Shown one piece after another: positions 1-5,410 of a stretch of 5,696 nucleotides of DNA. Both the position numbers and the translations under genes were made by a program. Source of the stretch: Phascolarctobacterium sp. (GTDB lineage Bacteria; Bacillota; Negativicutes; Acidaminococcales; Acidaminococcaceae); assembly GCA_022718015.1 (NCBI GenBank), contig JAIHZV010000091.1, positions 1 through 5,696 on the forward strand, given 5' to 3'. The notes under the pieces were generated by a model. It did no database searches and was not told the origin of the DNA. It worked only from the letters and a program-made list of their open reading frames with translations. Position 1 is the first letter of the stretch, and every line of letters begins with the position of its first letter.

Positions 1-858
1 CCAATAGGAGTTTTCGCCCTTCATGCCCAGGCTTATGCGGCCCTTCGTGCCCATGCCTCCGTTCGTTACGACATCACCGATGACAACTGCTCTGTTGTCA
101 CCTGCGCCTATAGCATTGCCATCCTCATCCTTCAGTACGTTGAAGTTCACAATGCCATAGTTCGGCGATACAAATTCACCGTAAGCACGGATTGCAGCCC
201 ATGCACCGTCAGCAGCCTCGATGCGACCGCCGCCAATATCAATCGTAGAAGCAACTGCGCTCACTGCTTCGTTGGAGTTCACGCCGTCTGCTAATACGTC
301 AACAAGACCGTCAATAGTAATCTTCGAGGTTACGCCATTTTTGCCGTTCATGGTCTTGATAACTGCGCCGTTATTCTTATAGCTTGCGCTTGCACGTGCT
401 GTCAGAACCTTCTTCTCCAAATCACCGTCGCCGTTATGAATAGTCAGCTGGCCGCCGCCGTTTGCAAACAAAGCTGCTGTCTGTCCACCACCGTTTGCAG
501 TTACGTTCATTGCTCCCGCATTATGGATTTCTACAACACCATTGGCGATAGCAGCAATACCTGTCGAATGACTGTTAGCAATGCCGGTAACATTCATGCT
601 GTTGCCGTTGAGATTGATCTGCGTATTCGTCCCTGCTGCACCAGAAATTGCTGCGCCGATAGCTGCAATCCACGGACCGCCCGCAATGGTGTGATTATCA
701 ACCGTCAAATTCGTGGTTTTCTTTGTAAAGCTGTATTCCTTGCTTTCAATATCCAGCACGCCATCCTTGACATAATTGATATTGGTATCAATGTTTCCCG
801 TAATAGCATCTGTATAAGCAAGCTTCGTCTGTGCCTTTTCTGCAACCCAGTCCAGCTT
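1..858 (-). repeat. Passenger repeat unit 3 (partial, cut by window edge)
   Basis: This segment encodes residues 1061-1346. It repeats unit 2 closely: AGGPWIAAIGAA, STGIAAIANGVVEIHNAG, GGGQLTIHNGDGD, GAVIKTMNGKNG, VASTIDIGGGRIE, AIRAYGEFVSPNYGIVNFNV and GGMGTKGRIS. It breaks off after ENSYW, the counterpart of ADSYW in unit 2. At least another 200 residues of this unit are expected beyond the left edge before any further unit or the C-terminal anchor. Confidence 0.8.
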
Positions 859-3800
859 GCCCTGACCGGTAGTTTCATCAAAAATTACGCTGCCTACGCG
901 TTTGTTCGTGCTGTCGCCCTTCAAGGCATCATTTATGCTAACAAAGCTTGTGATGTTGCCTTCACCTGTCATAGCACCTGTGTAATACAGCTTATTGGCA
1001 AGATTTCCCAGCGTCTCACTAACTACAGTATTATTATTCAGGTTTAGGCCGCTATCATTGGTAAGCAGGGAAATATAGGAGCCCTTTTCAGCACTGCCTA
1101 CTGTAAAGTTGCCGCCTAAAACAGTTGTCGGTGTATCAGCATCACGCTTATAAATAAGCTTTGTATGACCGCTATAATTATCTACGCTTGTATCACGTAC
1201 GCCCTCGGTCGTCATATCAACAAAGCCTGCTTCAGCAATGCTTGCGCCGCCACGCAAAGCCTTCAACGTTGTATTAAGCCCATCCTTGCCAATCTCCGGC
1301 GTATTATTGTTATACCAGGTAGCACCATTTTTAATTGTTGCCGATACAGCCTTATTTATAGAATAGCCTTCCCAGGAAGCGCCACTATCCATTTTTACGT
1401 TAGTAGCAAATTTGGAATAGCCCTTCCATTGAGCCCCATTACCCATGAACAAATTTACAGAACCATAATCGCCAGGTGTTACGCCCCAGCCAGCGCCATT
1501 AATATAGTTGCCAATCCAGTAGGAATCAGCAGTATTCAAACCAACGTTAATCGTGCCTGCTGTACCCATGCCGCCGACAGTATTAAAATTACCATTAATC
1601 TGCGTACGATTGTTACCGGCAGCAATAGCCTTGCCTGCAGCAGTTTCTTCATCTTTAATAACATTGACGTTAACAATGCCATAGTTCGGCGATACAAATT
1701 CGCCATAAGCACGGATCGCACAGTTCGTTGCATTATCACCATAGTGTACGCCAGGGTTTTTACCGGAAGCACTCATGATGATTCTGCCGCCGCCGACTTC
1801 AATCGTCGATGCAACAGCGCTCAGACCTTCGGATATACCAACACCGTCAGTCGTATCCGCCTCGATATCAACCAAGCCATCAACCTTGAGCCAGGAACGT
1901 TCACCTGCCGTGCCATTCTTAGATTTTATAACAGCACCATTCGTACTGTTCGTAGTTTTGCAACGCAAGGTCAGAATCTTGCTTTCCGCATCATCACCGC
2001 CATTATGAATGAACAGCTGGCCACCACCATTAACAGACAGCGCAGCAACATAAGAGCCTTTTGTGCTCTCAGCATACACGCTCATCGGTCCCGCATTGTC
2101 GATTTCTACCTTACCATTCGCGCCAATAGCTGCTATACCAGTTGTAGCTTGATCTGTTACCAAATTGATATTCAGCTTTTTGCCATTTAAATCAAGGCTA
2201 ACGTTCTCCTGATTATAGCCGCCATAAATGCCCGAAGCGATAAAATCCACCCACGGACCGGCAACCTGGCTGTTGCTCTCGACATTCATCGTAGTATCAG
2301 CGGTAAAATTATATTTTCCGTTTACAAATACACCTGCATCCTCATAATACTTTTTATTGCTGCGGTCACCAAGAATAGCCTTGGTAAATTCAGTTTCTTT
2401 TTGTGCACCAGGCTTGGTAAATTCCTGAACAATTGTATCTTTAGCAAAGTAGCCCTGACCTGTTGTCTTATCAAAGCTCATATCAGCAAAATATTTTTTT
2501 GCAGAGCGCGTGGTAAGGCCCTCAGCAATGCTGACCGTACCGCTGATATTGTCTTCGCCTGTCTTGTAGCCAGTATAATAAATCTTCTTTGCCAGCGCAT
2601 TCAGCACAGCTTCACGACTAGCATCTGTATTCATATTGCTGTCATAATCAGTGAAAACATTCAGCGCACTCTTGTTTTCTGCCTTAACGATGGTTACATC
2701 GCCGCCAAGAATTTTTTCAGGAGTTGTTTTATCATGCTCATAAGCAATATTTAAAGCAGTGCTTTCAAGTGAGTCAATAGTTACTTTACCGCTTACAGCA
2801 TTCTGGTAAATAAGGCCATTAGTGCCGGATATCTTGTTGAAAACTGTATCTGTGCCAGCATTACCTTTATTAGCAGCCTGATTATACCACACAGCACCAT
2901 CATTCAAGGCCATCCCGACATTGCTGAACGCACCGGCTTCTTTGATTACGCCTTTTAAATACGAATCAGCTCCGGTAGCACCTAGCCATAAAACACCGGC
3001 GCTGCTATCACCAACATAAACGTCACCATCAATCTGCGTACGATTGCCTTGGATTACTGGACCTCTATAACCATTAAGTCCGGATAAAGTAGCAGCGCCA
3101 TAATACACCCTGCCGCCTTGATTATAGATTGCATAACGATCGCTGCCATCTTCGCTGGCAAGAACATTTATTCTGCCGCCCTTGGTAACAGTTACGCTTG
3201 CTTGTCCATCTGCTGCATTAACAACGATGCCGTTGCCTGCAACATTAAGATCAGCATAGCCGTCAATATTAATCTTGCTATTTTTAAGATTAACATAAAG
3301 ACCTGCACTGTTATCTAACAAATCTGCTGCCTTTTTATTTTCACTTACATTAACATTAACATTACCATAAATCCAAATCGCGCTGGCATTATAGTCAAGA
3401 TTATCGACACCCTCCGGAGCAGATGCAGCAATACCATAACCACCATTAGCATTTTTTATATCAATGTTGACTTTTTTGCTGCTATAATCCCCTTTATTGG
3501 AATTAATAAACATGCCTTTATTGCTGGTATTAATCATTGAACGCCAGATGCCATAGCTTTTTTTAGTATTATCATCAGCACCGGTTACCGTAATATTATA
3601 ATCAGCAACTTTACCATTAGTAGGAAAAATAGCCTGTTGTGCACCAGTCTGCAGCATACCTGCACCAATAGCGTCACCATGAGCAGTAACGTCAATACTC
3701 AAAGTCGAGTCATTAGGACTCAGATACAAATACGTAGCCTTTGTACTCATTGCAGCAATACCGGCAGCCACATCATAAGTATTACCATTAGCTGTAAACT

Positions 3801-4038
3801 GCAAAGGCGTATTGACACTGCTGTCAACTTTAATAGTTACATCCTTGTCAAACGCATAATATGGAGTAGAACCCTTTAATTCAACAAAATCCTTATACGC
3901 TGTGTCCACAGCTGCATCACCGGTAATAGGTGCTTCAATCACCTGCGCACTAGCGCTTGCTGCCATACTGCAGCCAAGCGCAAAGGCAATGCCTAACGCT
4001 AATTTTCTTGAATGTTGCCAAGCTTTAATTTTTCTCAC
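1..4038 (-). CDS. Giant autotransporter-like surface adhesin, N-terminal 1346 residues (3' end outside window)
   Basis: The frame is open without a stop from the GTG at 4036-4038 to the left edge. GTG is preferred because AAGGAG lies 9 nt upstream; an in-frame TTG at 4045-4047 abuts that ribosome site, and the first upstream stop is at 4081-4083. Residues 1-31 form a Sec signal peptide: basic N-region, hydrophobic core around 13-23, and likely cleavage after ASA31. The mature part is rich in Gly, Asn, Ala, Thr and Val and has only two Cys (693, 773), as expected for a beta-helical passenger crossing the outer membrane. It is built of long in-frame repeats that each end near TGQG (526-529 and 1057-1060). 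Inside unit 2, short beta-helix turns carry GAxW (W871, W889, W908). Such modules are known in Negativicutes autotransporters. A C-terminal beta-barrel (or S-layer-type anchor) should lie left of the window but is not seen, so the export route is inferred. Ligand unknown. Confidence 0.9.
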   Translation of the reverse strand, partial: MRKIKAWQHSRKLALGIAFALGCSMAASASAQVIEAPITGDAAVDTAYKDFVELKGSTPYYAFDKDVTIKVDSSVNTPLQFTANGNTYDVAAGIAAMSTKATYLYLSPNDSTLSIDVTAHGDAIGAGMLQTGAQQAIFPTNGKVADYNITVTGADDNTKKSYGIWRSMINTSNKGMFINSNKGDYSSKKVNIDIKNANGGYGIAASAPEGVDNLDYNASAIWIYGNVNVNVSENKKAADLLDNSAGLYVNLKNSKINIDGYADLNVAGNGIVVNAADGQASVTVTKGGRINVLASEDGSDRYAIYNQGGRVYYGAATLSGLNGYRGPVIQGNRTQIDGDVYVGDSSAGVLWLGATGADSYLKGVIKEAGAFSNVGMALNDGAVWYNQAANKGNAGTDTVFNKISGTNGLIYQNAVSGKVTIDSLESTALNIAYEHDKTTPEKILGGDVTIVKAENKSALNVFTDYDSNMNTDASREAVLNALAKKIYYTGYKTGEDNISGTVSIAEGLTTRSAKKYFADMSFDKTTGQGYFAKDTIVQEFTKPGAQKETEFTKAILGDRSNKKYYEDAGVFVNGKYNFTADTTMNVESNSQVAGPWVDFIASGIYGGYNQENVSLDLNGKKLNINLVTDQATTGIAAIGANGKVEIDNAGPMSVYAESTKGSYVAALSVNGGGQLFIHNGGDDAESKILTLRCKTTNSTNGAVIKSKNGTAGERSWLKVDGLVDIEADTTDGVGISEGLSAVASTIEVGGGRIIMSASGKNPGVHYGDNATNCAIRAYGEFVSPNYGIVNVNVIKDEETAAGKAIAAGNNRTQINGNFNTVGGMGTAGTINVGLNTADSYWIGNYINGAGWGVTPGDYGSVNLFMGNGAQWKGYSKFATNVKMDSGASWEGYSINKAVSATIKNGATWYNNNTPEIGKDGLNTTLKALRGGASIAEAGFVDMTTEGVRDTSVDNYSGHTKLIYKRDADTPTTVLGGNFTVGSAEKGSYISLLTNDSGLNLNNNTVVSETLGNLANKLYYTGAMTGEGNITSFVSINDALKGDSTNKRVGSVIFDETTGQGKLDWVAEKAQTKLAYTDAITGNIDTNINYVKDGVLDIESKEYSFTKKTTNLTVDNHTIAGGPWIAAIGAAISGAAGTNTQINLNGNSMNVTGIANSHSTGIAAIANGVVEIHNAGAMNVTANGGGQTAALFANGGGQLTIHNGDGDLEKKVLTARASASYKNNGAVIKTMNGKNGVTSKITIDGLVDVLADGVNSNEAVSAVASTIDIGGGRIEAADGAWAAIRAYGEFVSPNYGIVNFNVLKDEDGNAIGAGDNRAVVIGDVVTNGGMGTKGRISLGMKGENSYW
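149..177 (-). repeat. 29-nt perfect direct repeat, copy in unit 3
   Basis: It is identical over 29 nt to 1673-1701, exactly 1524 bp (508 codons) away and in the same frame. It encodes the core of EFVSPNYGIV. Similarity continues, with scattered third-position changes, on the side encoding AIRAYG. It is the longest exact DNA match between repeat units that I found by eye. Confidence 0.85.
859..2451 (-). repeat. Passenger repeat unit 2 (complete, 531 residues)
   Basis: This segment encodes residues 530-1060. Blocks in order are AGPWVDFIASGI, TGIAAIGANGKVEIDNAG, GGGQLFIHNGG, VASTIEVGGGRII, EFVSPNYGIVNVNV, NNRTQING, GGMGTAG, three GAxW turns, TPTTVLGGNFTV, YYTGAMTGEGNI and FDETTGQG. Equivalent positions in unit 3 are 505 to 531 codons away, depending on small indels, so the repeat stays in frame throughout. 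The DNA is still nearly identical in places. Confidence 0.8.
1673..1701 (-). repeat. 29-nt perfect direct repeat, copy in unit 2
   Basis: This is the partner of the copy at 149-177. Recombination between the two would remove or duplicate exactly 508 codons without shifting the frame. Confidence 0.85.
2452..3945 (-). repeat. Passenger repeat unit 1 (most divergent copy)
   Basis: This segment encodes residues 32-529, directly after the signal peptide. Its second half aligns with unit 2 through NRTQIDGD, DSYLKG, DGAVWYN, the LGGDVTIV strand, IYYTGYKTGEDNISG, VSIAEGL and FDKTTGQG. Its first half is only loosely similar: GIAAMS stands for GIAAIG, and GGRINV stands for GGGRII. It lacks the GGGQLxIHNG and EFVSPNYGIVN blocks found in units 2 and 3. 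The boundary at TGQG is my choice for convenience; true domain edges may differ. Confidence 0.7.
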
Positions 4039-4047
4039 AACTAACAA

Positions 4048-4053
4048 CTCCTT
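4048..4053 (-). promoter_or_regulatory. Ribosome binding site that fixes the adhesin GTG start
   Basis: AAGGAG (AAAAGGAG with its flank) sits 9 nt before GTG 4038. The alternative in-frame TTG directly abuts this site and could not use it, so GTG is the start. Confidence 0.85.
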
Positions 4054-4096
4054 TTCTGAATATCCTTTGCTAAGTTTCGACTAAAACAAACCTTTC

Positions 4097-4113
4097 TTTT
4101 GTCCCCCACAAAA
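4097..4113 (-). promoter_or_regulatory. Hairpin with all-G loop in the adhesin 5' UTR
   Basis: The arms TTTTGT and ACAAAA pair perfectly (6 bp) around a loop of five G residues, in an otherwise AT-rich leader. A weaker neighbour at 4116-4131 (ATACA/TGTAT, 5 bp) also has a G-rich loop, GGGGTG. Both lie between the attenuator and the ribosome site. A role in binding a protein or another RNA segment is possible but unproven. Confidence 0.4.
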
Positions 4114-4146
4114 CAATACACACCCCTGTATATCGCTTATATAAAT

Positions 4147-4196
4147 AAAAAAAAGCTTAATTTCATAACGACATTTCTGTCATCATAAAATTAAGC
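4147..4196 (-). terminator. Intrinsic terminator inside the adhesin leader (candidate attenuator)
   Basis: On the minus strand, 4196-4178 pairs with 4173-4155 over 19 uninterrupted base pairs. Three of these are G-U wobbles, and the cap is a GAAA loop at 4177-4174. Eight T residues (4154-4147) follow directly. The wobbles become C/A mismatches on the plus strand, and the T tract also exists only on the minus strand, so the minus-strand RNA is the functional one. It stands 109 nt before the adhesin start codon and downstream of the only good promoter, which suggests conditional termination. The alternative is the end of a separate small RNA of about 185 nt. Confidence 0.8.
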
Positions 4197-4333
4197 CAAC
4201 AGTCTAATTTTACGTTTACTTTAATATACACCGACTTCACGGTCTCCTGTTTAGGTAAGCATCGCTATTTTATTACTAAAGTAATAAGCTGGTACTTTAT
4301 CCAGTTATCTTAATTGCATTTTTTCTTATTTGT
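4197..4333 (-). ncRNA. Structured leader RNA of unknown class upstream of the attenuator
   Basis: This is the transcript from the predicted start near 4333 to the terminator. Visible elements in RNA order are an imperfect CTGG/CCAG hairpin (4304-4289), a perfect 7-bp hairpin TTATTAC-TTTA-GTAATAA (4287-4270), and a small ACCG/CGGT hairpin with loop TGAAGT (4243-4230). The strand 4284-4274 can instead pair with 4226-4216 over 11 bp, enclosing a 47-nt core and excluding the 7-bp hairpin. A further strand at 4214-4204 can pair with the 5' arm of the terminator. I checked by memory against c-di-GMP-I/II, TPP, cobalamin, SAM, glycine, lysine, FMN, purine, fluoride, Mn and T-box consensus motifs and saw no match. 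It may be a cis-acting riboswitch-like leader or a small RNA. Confidence 0.5.
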
Positions 4334-4339
4334 ATGTAT

Positions 4340-4369
4340 AGTATATTATATTTGTATTCGTTTTGTCAA
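4340..4369 (-). promoter_or_regulatory. Sigma-70-type promoter for the leader and adhesin gene
   Basis: The consensus -35 TTGACA (4369-4364) is followed by an 18-bp spacer and -10 TATACT (4345-4340, 5/6). Predicted initiation is near A4333-A4335, giving a 5' UTR of about 295 nt, very long for a bacterial gene. A perfect TATAAT also lies at 4350-4345 but would leave only a 13-bp spacer. No comparable promoter was seen between the attenuator and the start codon. Confidence 0.75.
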
Positions 4370-4529
4370 TTATAACGAGTTAATTTTTACACTCTTATTA
4401 TCTTCATTCCTGCCTTTCGCAAAAAAACTTCGCCATCTCCATTTTTCAGAGCAAAAACAGTATAAGAGTATAAATTCAATCTATTATCTCACTAGCACAG
4501 CTTTACAAATTTTGCTCACGCTGCACGCC

Positions 4530-4564
4530 AAAAATGACCTGATAAAAACGCTCATCAGGTCATT
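4530..4564 (-). terminator. Intrinsic terminator of the 203-residue secreted protein gene
   Basis: A perfect 11-bp inverted repeat (4564-4554 with 4543-4533) has a 10-nt loop. The U run on the minus strand is TTTTT (4534-4530), the first two bases of which belong to the stem. It lies about 35 nt after the stop codon of the upstream minus-strand gene. It should insulate that gene from the adhesin leader, whose promoter is 160 nt further on. Confidence 0.8.
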
Positions 4565-4598
4565 AGGTTTAAGCAATACTCTTCAATTATACTGCCGC

Positions 4599-5210
4599 TT
4601 ATTGCAGCTTTTGGTATTCGCCGTTATAACGAGCCTGCTCCTTTTCATAGCCGGCGGGATCAGCATAGCGGTTAACCTTGGTGTCCAGCGTGCAGGCTTC
4701 AGTGATGCATTTGTTGACAGCGTTCTTCGTATTGATGCGCGGATCGTCCTCGCTCGCAACTACGTAACCGGCAACACGCAGCATGCTGCTGTCATATTCC
4801 TTAATGCCATAATCATAGGTAATCAGCTCATTGCCTACGACAGTGCTCTCCTGCAGCGCAACCTTAACAGTGCTGTACTTGCCGACCAGCTTATCGCCGC
4901 TGCCTACGCCGGCCAGCTCAAGCTTCACAACAATCGGCACCAGGTTCGGACGGGTAACCAGCTTCACATCCTCAGCCTTCAGCTCCTTATCCGGCGCCTG
5001 CTTCAGCAGCTGCACAGGGAAGCGTTTGCCATATTTGTCCATAAGGAAGGCTTCAAACTCCGCCTTGCCCTTCTCAACATCATTTTCGCTGTTCTGCGCT
5101 TCCAGAATTACCTCCGGAACCTGATACCACAGCACAACCTTCTGCGCAGGCGCAGCCGAGCAAATGGAGCAGATCAGCAGACACATAATACAAAGAATCA
5201 ATTTTTTCAT
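4599..5210 (-). CDS. Small secreted/periplasmic protein of unknown function
   Basis: The gene encodes 203 residues. The ATG start has AGGAGG 8 nt upstream and an extended -10 promoter about 30 nt upstream, and an intrinsic terminator follows the TAA, so it looks monocistronic. Residues 1-22 are a Sec signal peptide (MKK, then a Leu/Ile/Cys-rich core) with likely cleavage after CSA19 or APA22. It carries four Cys (7, 10, 14, 17), but none sits in a proper lipobox, so a lipoprotein is less likely. The mature part has a charged helical stretch (37-60) with the phrase DKYGKRFPV (58-66). A beta-rich centre follows (82-150: LVPIVVKLEL, STVKVALQEST, LRVAGYVVA). A CX4C pair (C168, C173) could form a disulfide. 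I have a vague memory of similar uncharacterised secreted proteins in Negativicutes but recognise no named family. No enzyme motif is visible. Confidence 0.9.
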   Translation of the reverse strand: MKKLILCIMCLLICSICSAAPAQKVVLWYQVPEVILEAQNSENDVEKGKAEFEAFLMDKYGKRFPVQLLKQAPDKELKAEDVKLVTRPNLVPIVVKLELAGVGSGDKLVGKYSTVKVALQESTVVGNELITYDYGIKEYDSSMLRVAGYVVASEDDPRINTKNAVNKCITEACTLDTKVNRYADPAGYEKEQARYNGEYQKLQ

Positions 5211-5238
5211 AAGAAATCCCTCCTCGTCTTATGCTTTT

Positions 5239-5247
5239 ATTATATCA
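5239..5247 (-). promoter_or_regulatory. Extended -10 promoter of the 203-residue protein gene
   Basis: TGATATAAT matches the TGnTATAAT extended -10 consensus. No good -35 hexamer lies 16-18 bp upstream, which is typical of extended -10 promoters. The expected start near 5232 gives a 5' UTR of about 22 nt carrying GAGGAGGGA. Confidence 0.7.
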
Positions 5248-5346
5248 TACAATTCATGCTTGGGACGAAAACATGAAAAATATACACTGAAAGCCTGCAT
5301 TTTGCGTAAAAGCTCCCTCTCCTACCCAAATTTAAGCCTTAGAGTG

Positions 5347-5375
5347 GTGGCAGAAGCTCTTTTAGATGCTATAAT
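5347..5375 (+). promoter_or_regulatory. Extended -10 promoter of the divergent secreted protein gene
   Basis: TGCTATAAT (5367-5375) matches the extended -10 consensus. GTGGCA (4/6 to TTGACA) lies 17 bp upstream. The expected start near 5382 gives a leader of about 29 nt. This promoter faces away from the one at 5239-5247; the two -10 boxes are about 125 bp apart. Confidence 0.7.
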
Positions 5376-5410
5376 TACAGCAACAAGATAAATATAGGAG
5401 GCTGATAATT

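Noticed and set aside
1536..1772. A short minus-strand open frame inside the adhesin gene.
   Set aside because: It is out of frame with the continuous 1346-codon reading frame and has no ribosome site or recognisable protein.
436..2190. Long plus-strand open frames (436-1047 and 1165-2190) opposite the adhesin gene.
   Set aside because: They are in codon register with the minus-strand gene and stay open because it uses few TTA, CTA and TCA codons. They have no good ribosome site, and their protein sequence is an odd Cys/Ile/Asn/Arg mix without domains.
4136..4143. TATATAAG after the attenuator as a possible -10 box for a separate adhesin promoter.
   Set aside because: No usable -35 lies 16-18 bp upstream (that position falls in the terminator stem) and there is no TG extension. 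It remains a weak alternative only.
4230..4250. ACAGGAGACCGTG segment considered as part of a cobalamin or c-di-GMP riboswitch.
   Set aside because: Neither the cobalamin GCCACTG box nor the c-di-GMP-I core and tetraloop-receptor arrangement can be found around it.
4289..4304. CTGGATAA...CCAG resembles the CTGGATAATGCCAG part of TPP riboswitches.
   Set aside because: The essential CTGAGA segment and the rest of the TPP fold are absent, so this is probably chance similarity in a short hairpin.
4370..4529. AT-rich gap between the terminator of the 203-residue gene and the leader promoter, checked for genes, small RNAs and hairpins.
   Set aside because: Only imperfect short inverted repeats and isolated -10-like hexamers without -35 partners were seen; nothing is supportable.
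4314..5276. A 320-codon plus-strand open frame opposite the 203-residue gene and its flanks.
   Set aside because: It runs through the terminator and promoter of the minus-strand gene and in codon register with it, and has no plausible Shine-Dalgarno start. The minus-strand gene has a signal peptide, ribosome site, promoter and terminator.
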